NCBI GenBank assembly: GCA_964508195.1
Contig: CAZDSH010000003.1
Location: 1-62,542, forward strand
Length of the DNA stretch: 62,542 nt
Source: JAAYEV01 sp964508195
GTDB lineage: Bacteria > Bacillota > Clostridia > Ch29
Direction of reading: 5' to 3'
A model generated the notes under the pieces. It worked only from the letters and a program-made list of their open reading frames with translations. It ran no database searches and was not told the origin of the DNA. The position numbers and the translations under genes are program-made. Shown here piece by piece: positions 42,474 through 53,400 of the stretch; position 1 is the stretch's first letter; every line of letters starts with the position of its first letter.

Positions 42474-44525
42474 TTACGACAGTAGTATACCCGACAGAAT
42501 ATCGGAGTCCGTTGTCGGTCTAAGACATGCAAAATTTTCGCATACGTAGGCCGTAGGTTTTCCTTCGAGCATTTTTTGTTCCTTTGTAAAGGGGGCGATT
42601 TTGTCCAAGTTATTCGGTTTTGTGTTCAATAATACTGTTGCAAAGGGCATAAAGCCTTCATTTATTTTCTCTAACATATCCCCTGCATGGGCCCTGGAGC
42701 GGGCTGTTAATACTATCTCCTTAGTAGGTCCTTCATGAAACATAAGGGCGGATATAAAGAATGTATAGCCCATCGGATTACGGCTTACTTCGCCGCCGAA
42801 GGCGTTAATAAGCCCTTCGGCCTTATGTTTTAGATTGGCATCCCCCGTTAGCCTAAATAGACGGGATATATTGTATAGGGCTACGGAGTTCCCCGAGGGA
42901 ATAGCCCCGTCATAGGCCTCCTTAGGCCGTGTTATAAGCTGTTCGCTATCATGGCCGTACAGATAAAGGCCGCCACTATCGTCGTCTCCGAAAATCCCGA
43001 GCATATCTTCATTTAATTCCAGGGCCCTTTGGAGGTAATCTGTCTTGAAGGTACTCCGATACAGCTCTAAAAGCCCTAGGATGAGGAATGCATAATCATC
43101 AAGGTATGCTAAAAGTGCCGCCTCGCCATCCCTGTATCTAGCTAGAAGCCGGCCGTCTGTTCCTAGGAGATTTTGTTCAATGAATTCAAGGGCTTTTTCC
43201 GCTATTTTAATATATTTGTTCTCATTAAAAGCTCTACCCCCCAAAGCGAAGGCGGCGATCATAAGCCCATTCCAAGGGGTAAGGATTTTATCGTCCCTAT
43301 GGGGACGGTGCCTTTGTTCCCTGTACACAAAAAGTGTTTGTCTTATAGCTTCTAATTTTGACATTAGGGGTTCATTCCTTTGGAGCTCCTCGAGGTTAGT
43401 ATAGATAAGATTCGGAATGTTTTTCCCTTCAAAGTTACCCCCGGGTTTTATATCGTAATGTTTACAAAATAGCCTACCGTTATCCTCGCCTACTATGGCC
43501 TTTATTTCTTCGGGAGTCCATACATAAAATTTTCCTTCCTCCCCCTCGGAATCCGCATCCTCGGCGGAATAAAACCCTCCCTCCGATGAGGTCATATCCC
43601 TCATGACATAGGTAAATATTTTTTGTGCAATATCCTTATAAAGCCTATTGCCCGTAGCCTGATATGCTTCCGTGTAAGCCATGGCTAAAAGGGCATTATC
43701 ATACAACATCTTCTCAAAGTGGGGTACAAGCCATTTATCATCGACGGAATATCTGGAAAACCCAAACCCTATATGGTCGAATATTCCGCCTTTATACATA
43801 CCCTTAAGGGTCGTTTCCGCCATTTGGAGGGCACGGTGTTCTCCTTTAGCCTTCCAATACCTTAAAAGAAACATTATATTGTGGGGCATTGGGAATTTAG
43901 GTGCCCCGCTAAACCCGCCATAGGATCTATCGAAGGAGCTTTGTAAATTCCGGAAAGCGTTATCCGGGGTTTTTTCGTCAAGGGTTTCGTCCTTTGCCCC
44001 TTCGGGCGAATGTTTTATCATCTCAACAACGTCGTTACCAATCCTTACAAGCCGGGCCCTTTCAGTATCCCAGGCGGTTTTGATCTGGAGTAAGAGATCC
44101 ATGAGCCCGGGGTGCCCGTATTTTTTTGTCTTTGGGAAATAGGTACCGGCAAAGAAGGGTATCTTATCCGGCGTCATTATCACGGTGAGGGGCCAGCCCC
44201 CTTGACCGGTTATAGCTTGGCATGCCGACATGTATATGCTGTCTATATCCGACCGTTCTTCCCTGTCCACTTTAATGGATACGTAATAATTGTTTAACAC
44301 CTCGGCTACTTCCCTATCCTCGAAGGATTCCCTTTCCATGACGTGGCACCAATGGCAGGTGGAATAGCCTATACTGAGGAATATAGGCTTATCCTCCCCT
44401 TTTGCCTTTTCAAAGGCATCTTTGCCCCAGGGGTACCAATCTACGGGGTTATAAGCATGCTGCAGAAGGTAGGGCGATTTCTCATGTATCAATCTATTAG
44501 TTCCTTTACTCGTTGTTGGTTGCAC
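42474..44525 (-). CDS. DUF255 thioredoxin-fold/six-hairpin protein (YyaL/spermatogenesis-associated type)
   Basis: 683 residues. The N-terminal thioredoxin-like domain has NPVDWYPWGKDAFEKA and a CxxC in STCHWCHVMERESFED (about 60-63). The rest is an (alpha/alpha)6-barrel like N-acylglucosamine epimerases, with FDHIGFGFSRYSVDDKWLVPHFEKMLYDN (parts) and DDKILTPWNGLMIAA. Function unproven. GTG 44525 has AAAGGGGT 7 bases upstream and gives the family N-terminus; the long upstream extension is not supported. Confidence 0.88.
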   Translation of the reverse strand: MQPTTSKGTNRLIHEKSPYLLQHAYNPVDWYPWGKDAFEKAKGEDKPIFLSIGYSTCHWCHVMERESFEDREVAEVLNNYYVSIKVDREERSDIDSIYMSACQAITGQGGWPLTVIMTPDKIPFFAGTYFPKTKKYGHPGLMDLLLQIKTAWDTERARLVRIGNDVVEMIKHSPEGAKDETLDEKTPDNAFRNLQSSFDRSYGGFSGAPKFPMPHNIMFLLRYWKAKGEHRALQMAETTLKGMYKGGIFDHIGFGFSRYSVDDKWLVPHFEKMLYDNALLAMAYTEAYQATGNRLYKDIAQKIFTYVMRDMTSSEGGFYSAEDADSEGEEGKFYVWTPEEIKAIVGEDNGRLFCKHYDIKPGGNFEGKNIPNLIYTNLEELQRNEPLMSKLEAIRQTLFVYREQRHRPHRDDKILTPWNGLMIAAFALGGRAFNENKYIKIAEKALEFIEQNLLGTDGRLLARYRDGEAALLAYLDDYAFLILGLLELYRSTFKTDYLQRALELNEDMLGIFGDDDSGGLYLYGHDSEQLITRPKEAYDGAIPSGNSVALYNISRLFRLTGDANLKHKAEGLINAFGGEVSRNPMGYTFFISALMFHEGPTKEIVLTARSRAHAGDMLEKINEGFMPFATVLLNTKPNNLDKIAPFTKEQKMLEGKPTAYVCENFACLRPTTDSDILSGILLS

Positions 44526-44625
44526 ATTATTTACCCCTTTCTTTATTAATATAAAATTAATATGCCCACAAAACAAAAAGCAATACTGATACGGGAGTGC
44601 CCCTGTTCCATCGTAGTGGGGCCTA

Positions 44626-44654
44626 TTGACTATTTGTAAAAAGTGTACGATAAT
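44626..44654 (+). promoter_or_regulatory. Promoter of the second MATE gene
   Basis: TTGACT (44626-44631), 17-base spacer, GATAAT (44649-44654). The start codon lies 50 bp beyond. Confidence 0.7.
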
Positions 44655-44704
44655 TAATATTGTTTTATTAAACATTATCAAACCTACAGCAAAGGGAGTT
44701 CACA

Positions 44705-46057
44705 ATGAAAAAATACGACATGCTAAAGGATCATCCGGGGAAATCTTTATTGTTTTTTGCACTTCCTATGATAATAGGCGATTTGTTTCAAAAGTTCTAC
44801 AACATGGTTGATTCGATTATAGTGGGGAGGTTCGTTAGTGAAGGTGCCCTAGCAGCAGTAGGGGCATCTTACTCGTTGACTACCATATTTATAATGATAG
44901 CAATAGGCGGCGGGATTGGGTCCTCCGTTATAACGTCCCAGTACCTAGGGGCGGGGGAATACGAGAATATGAAGACATCCATATATACTTCCCTTATAAG
45001 TTTTTTTGCCCTAAGCACGCTTCTGCTATTATTCGGTGTTTGTGCAAACAGGCGAATGTTACTAGCATTAAATACGCCTTCGGACATCTTTAACGATGCT
45101 GCCCTTTACCTGAATATTTATTTTATGGGGCTCCCGTTTCTGTTTATGTATAACATCTTATCATCTATATTTAATTCCCTAGGTAAATCTAAAATACCCT
45201 TGTATTTTCTTATATTTTCATCGGTGTTGAACGTTTTCCTCGATCTTTATATGGTCATAGTTCTGAACATGGGTGTTGCAGGGGTGGCTATTGCTACAGT
45301 GATTGCCCAGGGGGTATCGGCGGTCGCTTCGTTTATCGTGCTAATGAGGACGATAAAATCCTACGATACCGATACAAGGTACGTGGACAAGTTTAACCTG
45401 CGTATGTTAAAGAGAATGATATTTATTTCAATACCTTCAATATTACAACAATCAATCGTTTCCATAGGTATAGTGCTAGTTCAGTCCGTTGTAAACGGTT
45501 TTGGCTCCTCAGTTTTAGCGGGCTATTCCGTAGCAACGCGAATAGAAACGATATGCATTGTTCCGATGATCGCAACGGGGAACGCGATTTCAACATTTAC
45601 GGCGCAAAACATCGGTGCAGGTCAACATGAAAGGGTACAAGAGGGCTATAGCGCTGGGTACAGGATAGTCGGCACCTTTGCGATAACGATTGCACTTATA
45701 ATTGCACTATTCCATAGGCCTATCGTTTCGTTGTTTTTGGACGTTGAAAGCGGTAGCGAGGCCTTCGACGTAGGTATTAGCTTTTTAAGGTTTATCGGTT
45801 ACTTTTTTATATTCATAGGTCTTAAATCCATAACAGACGGCGTGTTGCGTGGGGCCGGGGATATGACGGTGTTTACCGTTTCCAACCTGGTGAACCTAAG
45901 CATAAGGGTTATAGTCGCCTCTAAGTTAACCCCTGTATGGGGTATTGGAGCGGTATGGTACGCTATTCCTATGGGCTGGGCCGCAAACTATTTAATATCC
46001 TTTATGTACTATACAACCGGAAAATGGAACCAGAAAAGTATACCTATAAGGCAGTAG
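44705..46057 (+). CDS. MATE-family efflux transporter
   Basis: 450 residues and twelve helices. The first helix region reads FALPMIIGDLFQKFYNMVDSIIVGRFV (parts), and the family loops GNAISTFTAQNIGAGQ and VLRGAGDMTVFTVSNL are present. It is of the DinF/NorM-like MATE branch and is not closely similar to the pump at 33974. AAAGGGAG 8 bases before the ATG. No regulator is adjacent. Confidence 0.92.
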   Translation: MKKYDMLKDHPGKSLLFFALPMIIGDLFQKFYNMVDSIIVGRFVSEGALAAVGASYSLTTIFIMIAIGGGIGSSVITSQYLGAGEYENMKTSIYTSLISFFALSTLLLLFGVCANRRMLLALNTPSDIFNDAALYLNIYFMGLPFLFMYNILSSIFNSLGKSKIPLYFLIFSSVLNVFLDLYMVIVLNMGVAGVAIATVIAQGVSAVASFIVLMRTIKSYDTDTRYVDKFNLRMLKRMIFISIPSILQQSIVSIGIVLVQSVVNGFGSSVLAGYSVATRIETICIVPMIATGNAISTFTAQNIGAGQHERVQEGYSAGYRIVGTFAITIALIIALFHRPIVSLFLDVESGSEAFDVGISFLRFIGYFFIFIGLKSITDGVLRGAGDMTVFTVSNLVNLSIRVIVASKLTPVWGIGAVWYAIPMGWAANYLISFMYYTTGKWNQKSIPIRQ

Positions 46058-46237
46058 TTGCAGGGATTGAAATTCGAAGCGGAGTTAAGGGGATAAGGTA
46101 TAGCATGATTCCTACGAAACCGATACGTAGCTAATGCGGAGGAGGGGGGTTGTGCGACCGTGCCGGCGGAAGCGAGGGGGGGAAAAAATCGTCATAAAGG
46201 ATATTAACGATCCCCCCTGTGCCGGACGGCAATACCG

Positions 46238-46585
46238 TTATACGTCGCCTTCCTCGGGTACAATACAAATCAGGGATAATTCTCCGGTACCGGTGTTGCG
46301 GAAATTATGTTCTTTGCCGCCGGGGATATAAGCAAAGGATCCTTCTTCGATCTCATAATCAACACCGTCTAAGTACAATATTCCATTACCCTTTAATATA
46401 TAGTTTATATGAGGCCAATCATGGGAATGCTTGGGGGTACTGCCGCCTTTATCGACATCAAAAACCCTCATCACATAGCCCTCCCAACCTTCGGCCGGGG
46501 ATATGAGCACTTTTCTTACAGCACCGACGGCCCCGGGGGCTTGTACTTTGATTCCCTTTACATCCTTTACATGGGATACTATCAT
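46238..46585 (-). CDS. Cupin-domain protein
   Basis: 115 residues, one cupin barrel. Motif 1 supplies G-(x)-HSHDWPHINYILKGNG with metal-binding His residues, and motif 2 is GSFAYIPGGKEHNFRNTG. A metal-dependent enzyme or sugar sensor is possible; substrate unknown. AGGAGGTATT sits 7-8 bases before the ATG. It is convergent with the MATE gene. Confidence 0.85.
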   Translation of the reverse strand: MIVSHVKDVKGIKVQAPGAVGAVRKVLISPAEGWEGYVMRVFDVDKGGSTPKHSHDWPHINYILKGNGILYLDGVDYEIEEGSFAYIPGGKEHNFRNTGTGELSLICIVPEEGDV

Positions 46586-46762
46586 TTTCTAATACCTCCT
46601 TAGTTTTTCTATGTTCTATTATATAGCAAAGGAATAAAAAACTAAATGATTAATTATATCCCTCGGGGCAGGTTTTTTTAGCAGTATGTGGAATGATATA
46701 TTTAGGGTATCTAAATAGGAAATAAATAGGCATAGAATGTTTAAAGGGGGAGGACGTTTATA

Positions 46763-46960
46763 ATGAAATTTGAATGCAACGATATCGTAGTGTTTAAGAC
46801 TCCGGACAATGTATTCAGATCAAGGATATCGAAGGTTGATGGGAACGTGATAAAACTTTTTGAAAAGGATGGATCCTATAGGCAAATGTCCCGTGTAAAC
46901 CTTGAACAGATGGTAGAACAAGGGTTTGCCCGTATAGAAAGACCAGCTAATGATTATTAG
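46763..46960 (+). CDS. Small protein of unknown function
   Basis: 65 residues (MKFECNDIVVFKTPDNVFRSRI...), mixed beta pattern with a charged C-terminus; it looks like a small SH3-like barrel. GGGGGAGGAC about 9 bases before the ATG. Not recognised. Confidence 0.65.
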   Translation: MKFECNDIVVFKTPDNVFRSRISKVDGNVIKLFEKDGSYRQMSRVNLEQMVEQGFARIERPANDY

Positions 46961-47041
46961 AATTATAATAGGGCATTCATCATGCTAAGCCAGCTACCCT
47001 TTGTAACGGGGCATGTGAAGGGCCGTTTTTAATAGCGGTAG

Positions 47042-47090
47042 TTGACTTATGCCCAAAATGACAATACAATTAGTTATGGGCATAAGTCAA
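47042..47090 (+). promoter_or_regulatory. Promoter inside a 13-bp inverted repeat, before the Fur-family gene
   Basis: TTGACT (47042-47047), a 17-base spacer and TACAAT (47065-47070). The -35 is part of TTGACTTATGCCC (47042-47054), whose exact complement GGGCATAAGTCAA lies at 47078-47090, past the -10. The repeat thus brackets the promoter and could be a regulator site or form a hairpin at the start of the RNA. Confidence 0.65.
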
Positions 47091-47194
47091 TAATGGCTTC
47101 GCGGAGAACTACAAAGGATAAAAACCGTAATAGATCTTTATAACGATAAAACGGACTTTTAATGATACGTGCCTTGATGAAGGGGGTATGACGG

Positions 47195-47650
47195 TTGATC
47201 GAAGAAGCCTATAATCTATTAAAGGAACAGGATATAAGGGTGACGCCCCAGAGAAAAGCTATCCTTGAAATGTTATATAGCCATAGGGGACAACATTTGG
47301 AAATAGAGGATATACACCGTTTCCTTGCCCTGGACAATGACGATTCGAACAAACCCGGGCTTGCAACCGTCTACCGTACTATTGAACTATTTCAAAGGGT
47401 AGGGCTTGTGCATAGGCTCCCGATGGAAAGATCTCCAGCCAGGTACGAATTCATAGGTCCCGGCGTACCGGGGCACCACCATTTAATCTGTTTGGAATGT
47501 GGCAAAGTCGAGGAGATCGGCGAACGATTATTAGTCGATTTTAAAAGACGGATAATGGGGGATCGGGGCTTCTATATTTCCGGAAGGCCTATAAAGATAT
47601 ACGGCTATTGCAGTAACTGCAGAAAAGAGCACAAAAAGGGTGTTGATTAA
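47195..47650 (+). CDS. Fur-family metal- or peroxide-responsive regulator
   Basis: 151 residues. The N-terminal winged helix contains VTPQRKAILEMLYSHRGQH and LATVYRTIELFQRVGLV; the regulatory half has HHHLICLECGKVEEI and the second CxxC in YGYCSNCRKEH, which form the structural zinc site. Fur, Zur and PerR cannot be told apart by eye. TTG start preceded by AAGGGGG about 10 bases upstream. Terminator downstream. Confidence 0.92.
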   Translation: MIEEAYNLLKEQDIRVTPQRKAILEMLYSHRGQHLEIEDIHRFLALDNDDSNKPGLATVYRTIELFQRVGLVHRLPMERSPARYEFIGPGVPGHHHLICLECGKVEEIGERLLVDFKRRIMGDRGFYISGRPIKIYGYCSNCRKEHKKGVD

Positions 47651-47734
47651 AGGTCCCAATTGCGCGTATACGGGATCTTTTATACTATGTATTCACCCCA
47701 TATGATATAAATACAAACAAAAATCAAGTTACAA

Positions 47735-47763
47735 CGCTCCATCGTTCGGGGCGCTTTTTTTAA
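47735..47763 (+). terminator. Terminator of the Fur-family gene
   Basis: CGCTCC (47735-47740) pairs with GGGGCG (47748-47753), then CTTTTTTTT-type run. Confidence 0.7.
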
Positions 47764-47872
47764 TTAATGGCTTCATTGGTTTCGAATTAATCCTTGCACA
47801 TTTGGGTAATATAAACCAAAGGATTGACCAATTTTAAAGTATAGGATTGTATTACCAGCATAATAGCAAGGA

Positions 47873-50344
47873 GTGATTGACATAAAAGCTGTAATAATGG
47901 CGGGGGGCGAGGGAACAAGGCTTAGGCCCTTAACCTGTGGTATGCCGAAACCCATGGTACCCGTGCTCAATAAACCGGTTATGGAATATACGATAGAATT
48001 GTTAAAGAAACATAACATAAAGGAGGTATCCGTAACTTTAGCATATTTGCCCTCTTCAATAACCGAATACTTCGGGAAAGGCGACGGATGGGGCGTGCAT
48101 TTAAACTATTTCATCGAACAGACACCCCTTGGGACAGGGGGTAGCGTAAAAAATGCCGGCGAGGGTTTGGACAGTACATTTGTCGTAATAAGCGGTGATG
48201 CGTTAACGGACCTCGATTTAGACGGTGCTATAGATTTTCATAAAAAAAAGGGTTCAAAGGCCACCCTAATACTAAAACAAGAAGCAGTGCCCCTGGAATA
48301 TGGAGTAATAATAACCGATGAAAATGAACGCATAATAAGATTTCTTGAAAAACCAAGCTGGGGTGAGGTGTTCAGCGATACGATAAATACCGGTATATAT
48401 GTATTGGAACCCGAGGTATTAGAATACTATAAAGCCGGCGAAAGGTTCGATTTTAGTAGGGACCTTTTTCCGAAGCTTCTAAGGGATAAAGTACCTATGT
48501 ACGGTTACATTACAAAGGATTACTGGTGCGATATAGGTGATTTGAAATCCTATAAACAGACACAATTTGATATGCTCAAAGAAAGTGTGGACATTCCCGC
48601 TACTATCCGGCGGATAGAGGAGGGCGTATGGGCGGATGTTGGCGTAGAGCTCGGCGCCAATGTGACTATTTCGCCGCCGGTGTACCTTGGTAGGAATTGT
48701 AGTATCGCCCCGGGGTGTGATATTCATCCCTTTACCGTAATAGGTGAAAATTGCAGAATAGGCCGAAACACGACTCTTAAAAAAAGTATCCTATGGGACA
48801 ATGTAAACATAGGGGATTATTGCCATCTAAGGGGTACAGTGGTATGTTCCAACGTTCATATAAAAAACGGCGTCAGCCTTTTAGAGGACTCCGTCGTAGG
48901 CGCAAAAAGTACAATTAGCAAAAGGGTGACGGTGAAACCCGGTATAAAGATCTGGCCGGAAAAATCAATAGACGAAGGAAAGACGGTTACTCAAAACCTA
49001 ATCTGGGGTACTAAGGGAGCAAAGACACTTTTCGGGCAAAGGGATATAAAGGGTTCTGTCAGCGCTGATATTACACCGGAGTTTGCTTCCCGCCTAGGTT
49101 CGGCCTTTGCCACGCTATTGAACGAAGATTCCTTTATCGTGGTAAGCTGTGATAACGCTGGCGGTTCTAAGTTAGTAAAGGATGCAGCGATATGCGGTAT
49201 ACTGTCCACGGGCGTCGGGGCTATAGATATAAAAAACGCATCGGCGCCGGTTAACCGGTTTGCCGTTACATATCTCGAGGCCGCAGGGGGTATACACATA
49301 AGGAGCGATTACCGGTCACGGGATCTGGTATACATAGAGCTTATAGGGAATAATGGGGCCAATATAGATCGGGGTACGGAGCGTAGGATAGAAAATTTGT
49401 TCAACCGAGATGATTATAGCCGATGTGACGGTGCCCGGATAAATAAACCGGTTACAGTGGACGAATTCACTCTTATATACCTAAAAAGTGGCGCCTCCAT
49501 GTTACAAAATCTAGATGAAATAAAAATAAAAAGTCCAAGTGTGTTGGTACACGCCGGCTCGGGAACTGTACAGGCGTTAGCTACGAGATTTCTAAGACAT
49601 ATTGGATGCACCGTAAAAACCGATTATCAAGATGGGGACTACCCTTCAACGGATAGTCTGAAGGAGCTTATTGCACGGCAGGTGCTTAATGAAAAACTGC
49701 AGATGGGAATAATTTTTAGCGAGAATGGAGAAAATTTAATCCTGATTGACGATAGGGGCAATGTTATAGATAGCGAAAAATATGTCGCCCTTGTATCCCT
49801 TATAGCACTTAAAACGGGTTCTGTAAACAGCCTTGTATTACCCTACACCGCTCCCGGGATAATAGAGACTATGGCCAAGGGTTATGGCGTAAAAGTGATA
49901 AGGACAAAATCTAATCCCTCTAATTGGATGAACGCAATGCTTAAGGCTGCAGATGCCGAGGGCGGGGCAAAACTACAGTATGACCTTAACTTTGACGCTA
50001 TATGGGGTGCCGGCAGGATAATAGATTTTTTAGTTGCAAATAAAATGAAATTAAGTGAACTGGTAAGGGAATTACCGGCGTTCCATTACATAAAGCGTGA
50101 AATTAAATGTGACTGGCGGGATAAGGGCAGAATCCTAAGGGAAATAATACATCTAAGCAGAGATAAGGACCTTGAACTGTTCGAAGGAGTAAAGATAAAG
50201 GACAAAAGGGGTTGGGCATTGGTACTTCCGGATTCTGAAAGGCCGGTATTTAATATATACGCCGAGGGTTCCTCAGAGGAATATGCTACGGAAATTTCAG
50301 CGGATATAAGCGAAAAGGTAATGGAGCTTATAGGGAAAAGGTAA
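47873..50344 (+). CDS. Sugar-1-phosphate nucleotidyltransferase fused to a degenerate phosphomannomutase domain
   Basis: 823 residues. Residues 1-240 are a nucleotidyltransferase (VIMAGGEGTRLRPLTCGMPK; metal Asp in ISGDALTDLD), 250-375 a left-handed beta-helix (repeats such as IGENCRIGRNTTLKKSIL), and 380-823 a phosphohexomutase-like part. That last part has lost the mutase phosphoserine loop (SHNP replaced by SDYRSRD) and the metal-binding DxDxDR (replaced by SENGENL). It is usually annotated mannose-1-phosphate guanylyltransferase. The open frame starts at GTG 47873, but that GTG overlaps its own AAGGAG. The ribosome-site spacing and family N-terminus (M-K-A-V-I-M-A-G-G) both point to ATA 47882. 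Confidence 0.85.
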   Translation: MIDIKAVIMAGGEGTRLRPLTCGMPKPMVPVLNKPVMEYTIELLKKHNIKEVSVTLAYLPSSITEYFGKGDGWGVHLNYFIEQTPLGTGGSVKNAGEGLDSTFVVISGDALTDLDLDGAIDFHKKKGSKATLILKQEAVPLEYGVIITDENERIIRFLEKPSWGEVFSDTINTGIYVLEPEVLEYYKAGERFDFSRDLFPKLLRDKVPMYGYITKDYWCDIGDLKSYKQTQFDMLKESVDIPATIRRIEEGVWADVGVELGANVTISPPVYLGRNCSIAPGCDIHPFTVIGENCRIGRNTTLKKSILWDNVNIGDYCHLRGTVVCSNVHIKNGVSLLEDSVVGAKSTISKRVTVKPGIKIWPEKSIDEGKTVTQNLIWGTKGAKTLFGQRDIKGSVSADITPEFASRLGSAFATLLNEDSFIVVSCDNAGGSKLVKDAAICGILSTGVGAIDIKNASAPVNRFAVTYLEAAGGIHIRSDYRSRDLVYIELIGNNGANIDRGTERRIENLFNRDDYSRCDGARINKPVTVDEFTLIYLKSGASMLQNLDEIKIKSPSVLVHAGSGTVQALATRFLRHIGCTVKTDYQDGDYPSTDSLKELIARQVLNEKLQMGIIFSENGENLILIDDRGNVIDSEKYVALVSLIALKTGSVNSLVLPYTAPGIIETMAKGYGVKVIRTKSNPSNWMNAMLKAADAEGGAKLQYDLNFDAIWGAGRIIDFLVANKMKLSELVRELPAFHYIKREIKCDWRDKGRILREIIHLSRDKDLELFEGVKIKDKRGWALVLPDSERPVFNIYAEGSSEEYATEISADISEKVMELIGKR

Positions 50345-50404
50345 TAGAGCTTACAGTGAAATAGAAAATAGTCTTGTACCATAGGGAGGAAGGACATAGG
50401 GGTT

Positions 50405-53400
50405 ATGGGAGCTTTGTTGATCATTCTGACGATAGGTCTGATTGGTGTTGGCTTAAATAGATATAAAAACCTAAGACATGATGATACAGTAGCCGTTAAG
50501 GATGTATTGTTGCAACCGGACCAACTACAAATCCATGCAAACCAGATAGCGCGACAGCATATTGTCTCAAAAAAGCCGAAACACATAAAATCCCTTCCCA
50601 GCCGGCTGGACAATAATTTCCGCACAATAACGGAGGTCTATAAGGATATAAATTCCTACGCCCAAAAAGGCAGGGATCTTACCCCCGCCTCTGAATGGTT
50701 ATTGGACAACTATTATAAAATAGAGGAACAGGTAAAGGAGATACGGCAAAGCCTTACAAGGGAAAGGTTGCGTAAGTTAAATATACTAAAGGGCGGCGCC
50801 CTTAAGGGCTACCCACGGGTGTATGCTATAGCTTTAGAGCTTATATCCCATACCGATGGCCGATTGGATCAGGATTTGCTCATTGATTTTGTCACATCCT
50901 ATCAGAACTACAGTAAGCTATCCAGCGCGGAGGTTTGGTCCCTATCCCTTATGACCCGGTTAGCCCTTATAGAAAATATAAGATATATATGCGATAAAGT
51001 ACATAAAACCCAAAATCAATGGGAGACCGCCGTAAAAATGGTAAGGGAGCACGGCGATAATGTTTTGCCCGCCCTTATAGAATACATAAAACGCAACCCC
51101 GGCCTTAACCCTTCCTTTGTTGAGCATCTATTGCGAAGGCTAAGAAAGGATAGAATAGACAGCGGAGACGTTATAGATTTAATAGACGAAAAACTCTTTG
51201 ATCACGGTATGGCAGTTAAAAGCCTGATAGAGCAAGAGCATAAGGAACAGGCTGCCAGGAAGATTTCCGTAGGCAATGCGATAACAAGCCTAAACACCGT
51301 AGCGGTTTTAGATTGGAACGATATATTCGAATCCCTGTGCACTATACATAGTATATTAAAACAGGATCCCGCAGCGGTGTACTCCGATATGGATTTCGAA
51401 TCCAGGGATTATTATAGAAAGCTCATAGAAGGATTGGCTTTAAAAGCGAAGGTATCCCAAATAAGCGTGGCGCGAAGGGCGCTGAAGTGTGCTAAAGAAG
51501 CCCCTGACCATGATGATGACAAAAGAAAACGTCACATAGGATATTATATCGCCGGTAGGGGTAGAAGGGATCTTTTAAAGTTGTTAAACCCCGAAAAGGT
51601 CGTAAGGGATAGGTTTCACGATTATAATACGTCCTCTTACCTTTTGCTCGTTACATTTTTTACACTTATAATAACCGCGGGGTTTTTATATTATTCCTAC
51701 GCCATAGCCGCGGAAAGAAGCATATTTTTAAACCTGTTAGTTGTCCTAGTGGTATTGATACCCGCTAGCGGTGTGGCCCTGGGCATTATAAACCAATTGT
51801 TTGCCCATTTTATATCGCCGGGATTTTTGCCCAAGTTAGAATATAAGGAGGGTATACCGGATACCGCCCGTACCCTCGTAGTGGTTCCAACCCTTTTGCC
51901 GAATAAGGAAAGGGTAAAAGAGCTTATCGCTAACCTTGAGGTATACTACCTTGCAAACAAAGAAAAAAATCTATACTTTGCCCTGGCCGGGGATTTTAAG
52001 GATGGGAACAAGAGCATTATGGACGGGGATGAGGAAATTGTAAACACGGGTATGGACGAGGTGCGGGCACTAAACGAAAAATATTCCACTGAAGGGGATA
52101 TATTTTTCTTCCTGGTAAGGCATAGGCAGTACAACGATAAGCACGATAAATGGATGGGCTGGGAAAGAAAAAGGGGTGCGCTACTAGAGCTTAACGCACT
52201 GCTTAAAGGGGATAAGGATACATCCTATGGGATGGTTTCGGGGGATATATGTCGTAGCGGGGATATAAAATATGTTATTACGTTAGATGCGGACACAAAT
52301 TTGACTATTGGTGTGGCAAAAAGGTTAATAGGGACCATTTCCCACCCCCTTAACAGGGCAGTTTATAACGATGGTATGCGCATAATAAAAGATGGGTACG
52401 GGATAATCCAGCCTAGAATAAGCATAGACATTGAAAGTGCTAACAGCTCAGTGTTTACACGTATATTCGCCGGCCAGGGGGGTATAGATCCCTACACCAC
52501 TGCTATATCCGATATATATCAGGATCTGTTCGGTGAAGGCATATTTACGGGTAAAGGTATATACGACGTCCAAGTGTTCAATAAAGTGTTAAAGGGTGCG
52601 TTCCCCGAGAATACGGTATTGAGCCACGATCTTTTGGAAGGTAGTTTCGTGCGAACAGCCCTCGCCACGGATATAGAGCTCATCGATGATTATCCGTCGG
52701 GCTACGGGTCCTATATGATGCGATTACATCGCTGGGTAAGGGGCGATTGGCAACTCATAGGATGGCTTCGCAGGACCGTAAAAAACGAGGCGGGAGAAAC
52801 TTTTAAAAATCCATTAACGCTGTTATCCCGTTGGAAAATAGCCGACGATCTGCGAAGGAGTCTTGTACCTATATTCCAATTTTTGTTGATCATACTAGGG
52901 CTTACAGTGTTACCGGGTAACCCTGGCCTATGGATATTTTTTTCTATAGTTACCGTGATGTTTCGGTTTTTGCTCGATGTAGCGGACTATATAGTATTTG
53001 GCTCCCATTCAGGATTTGGCGGCAAGCTTAATGGCAACATAATAGCGGGGTTAAGGGCCTCGGCGTATCAGGGTCTGCTTATATTTATATTTTTACCCTA
53101 TAACGCCTATATAACGACGGATGCGATCATTAGGACTTTGTACAGGGTATTTGTGTCACAAAAAAATATGCTTGAATGGGTTACGGCTTCTGAGGCGGAG
53201 AGGTCCTTTAAAAATGATTTAGCCGGTTATGCGAAAAAAATGGGCAAACCCGCGGCGGCTGCTGTGGTAATGCTATTCGCTACCCTGTTATTAGGATTGC
53301 AAAGATTGCCCTATGTATTGGTCATTGGAACCCTTTGGCTACTATCCCCCAGAATAGCCTATAGCGTAAGTGTCGTAGAGGGTAAAAAGCCCATAGAGGC

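Noticed and set aside
46187..46214. Possible terminator after the cupin gene
   Set aside because: The ATCGT/ACGAT stem is only 5 bp with a 14-base loop; too weak to list as a feature.
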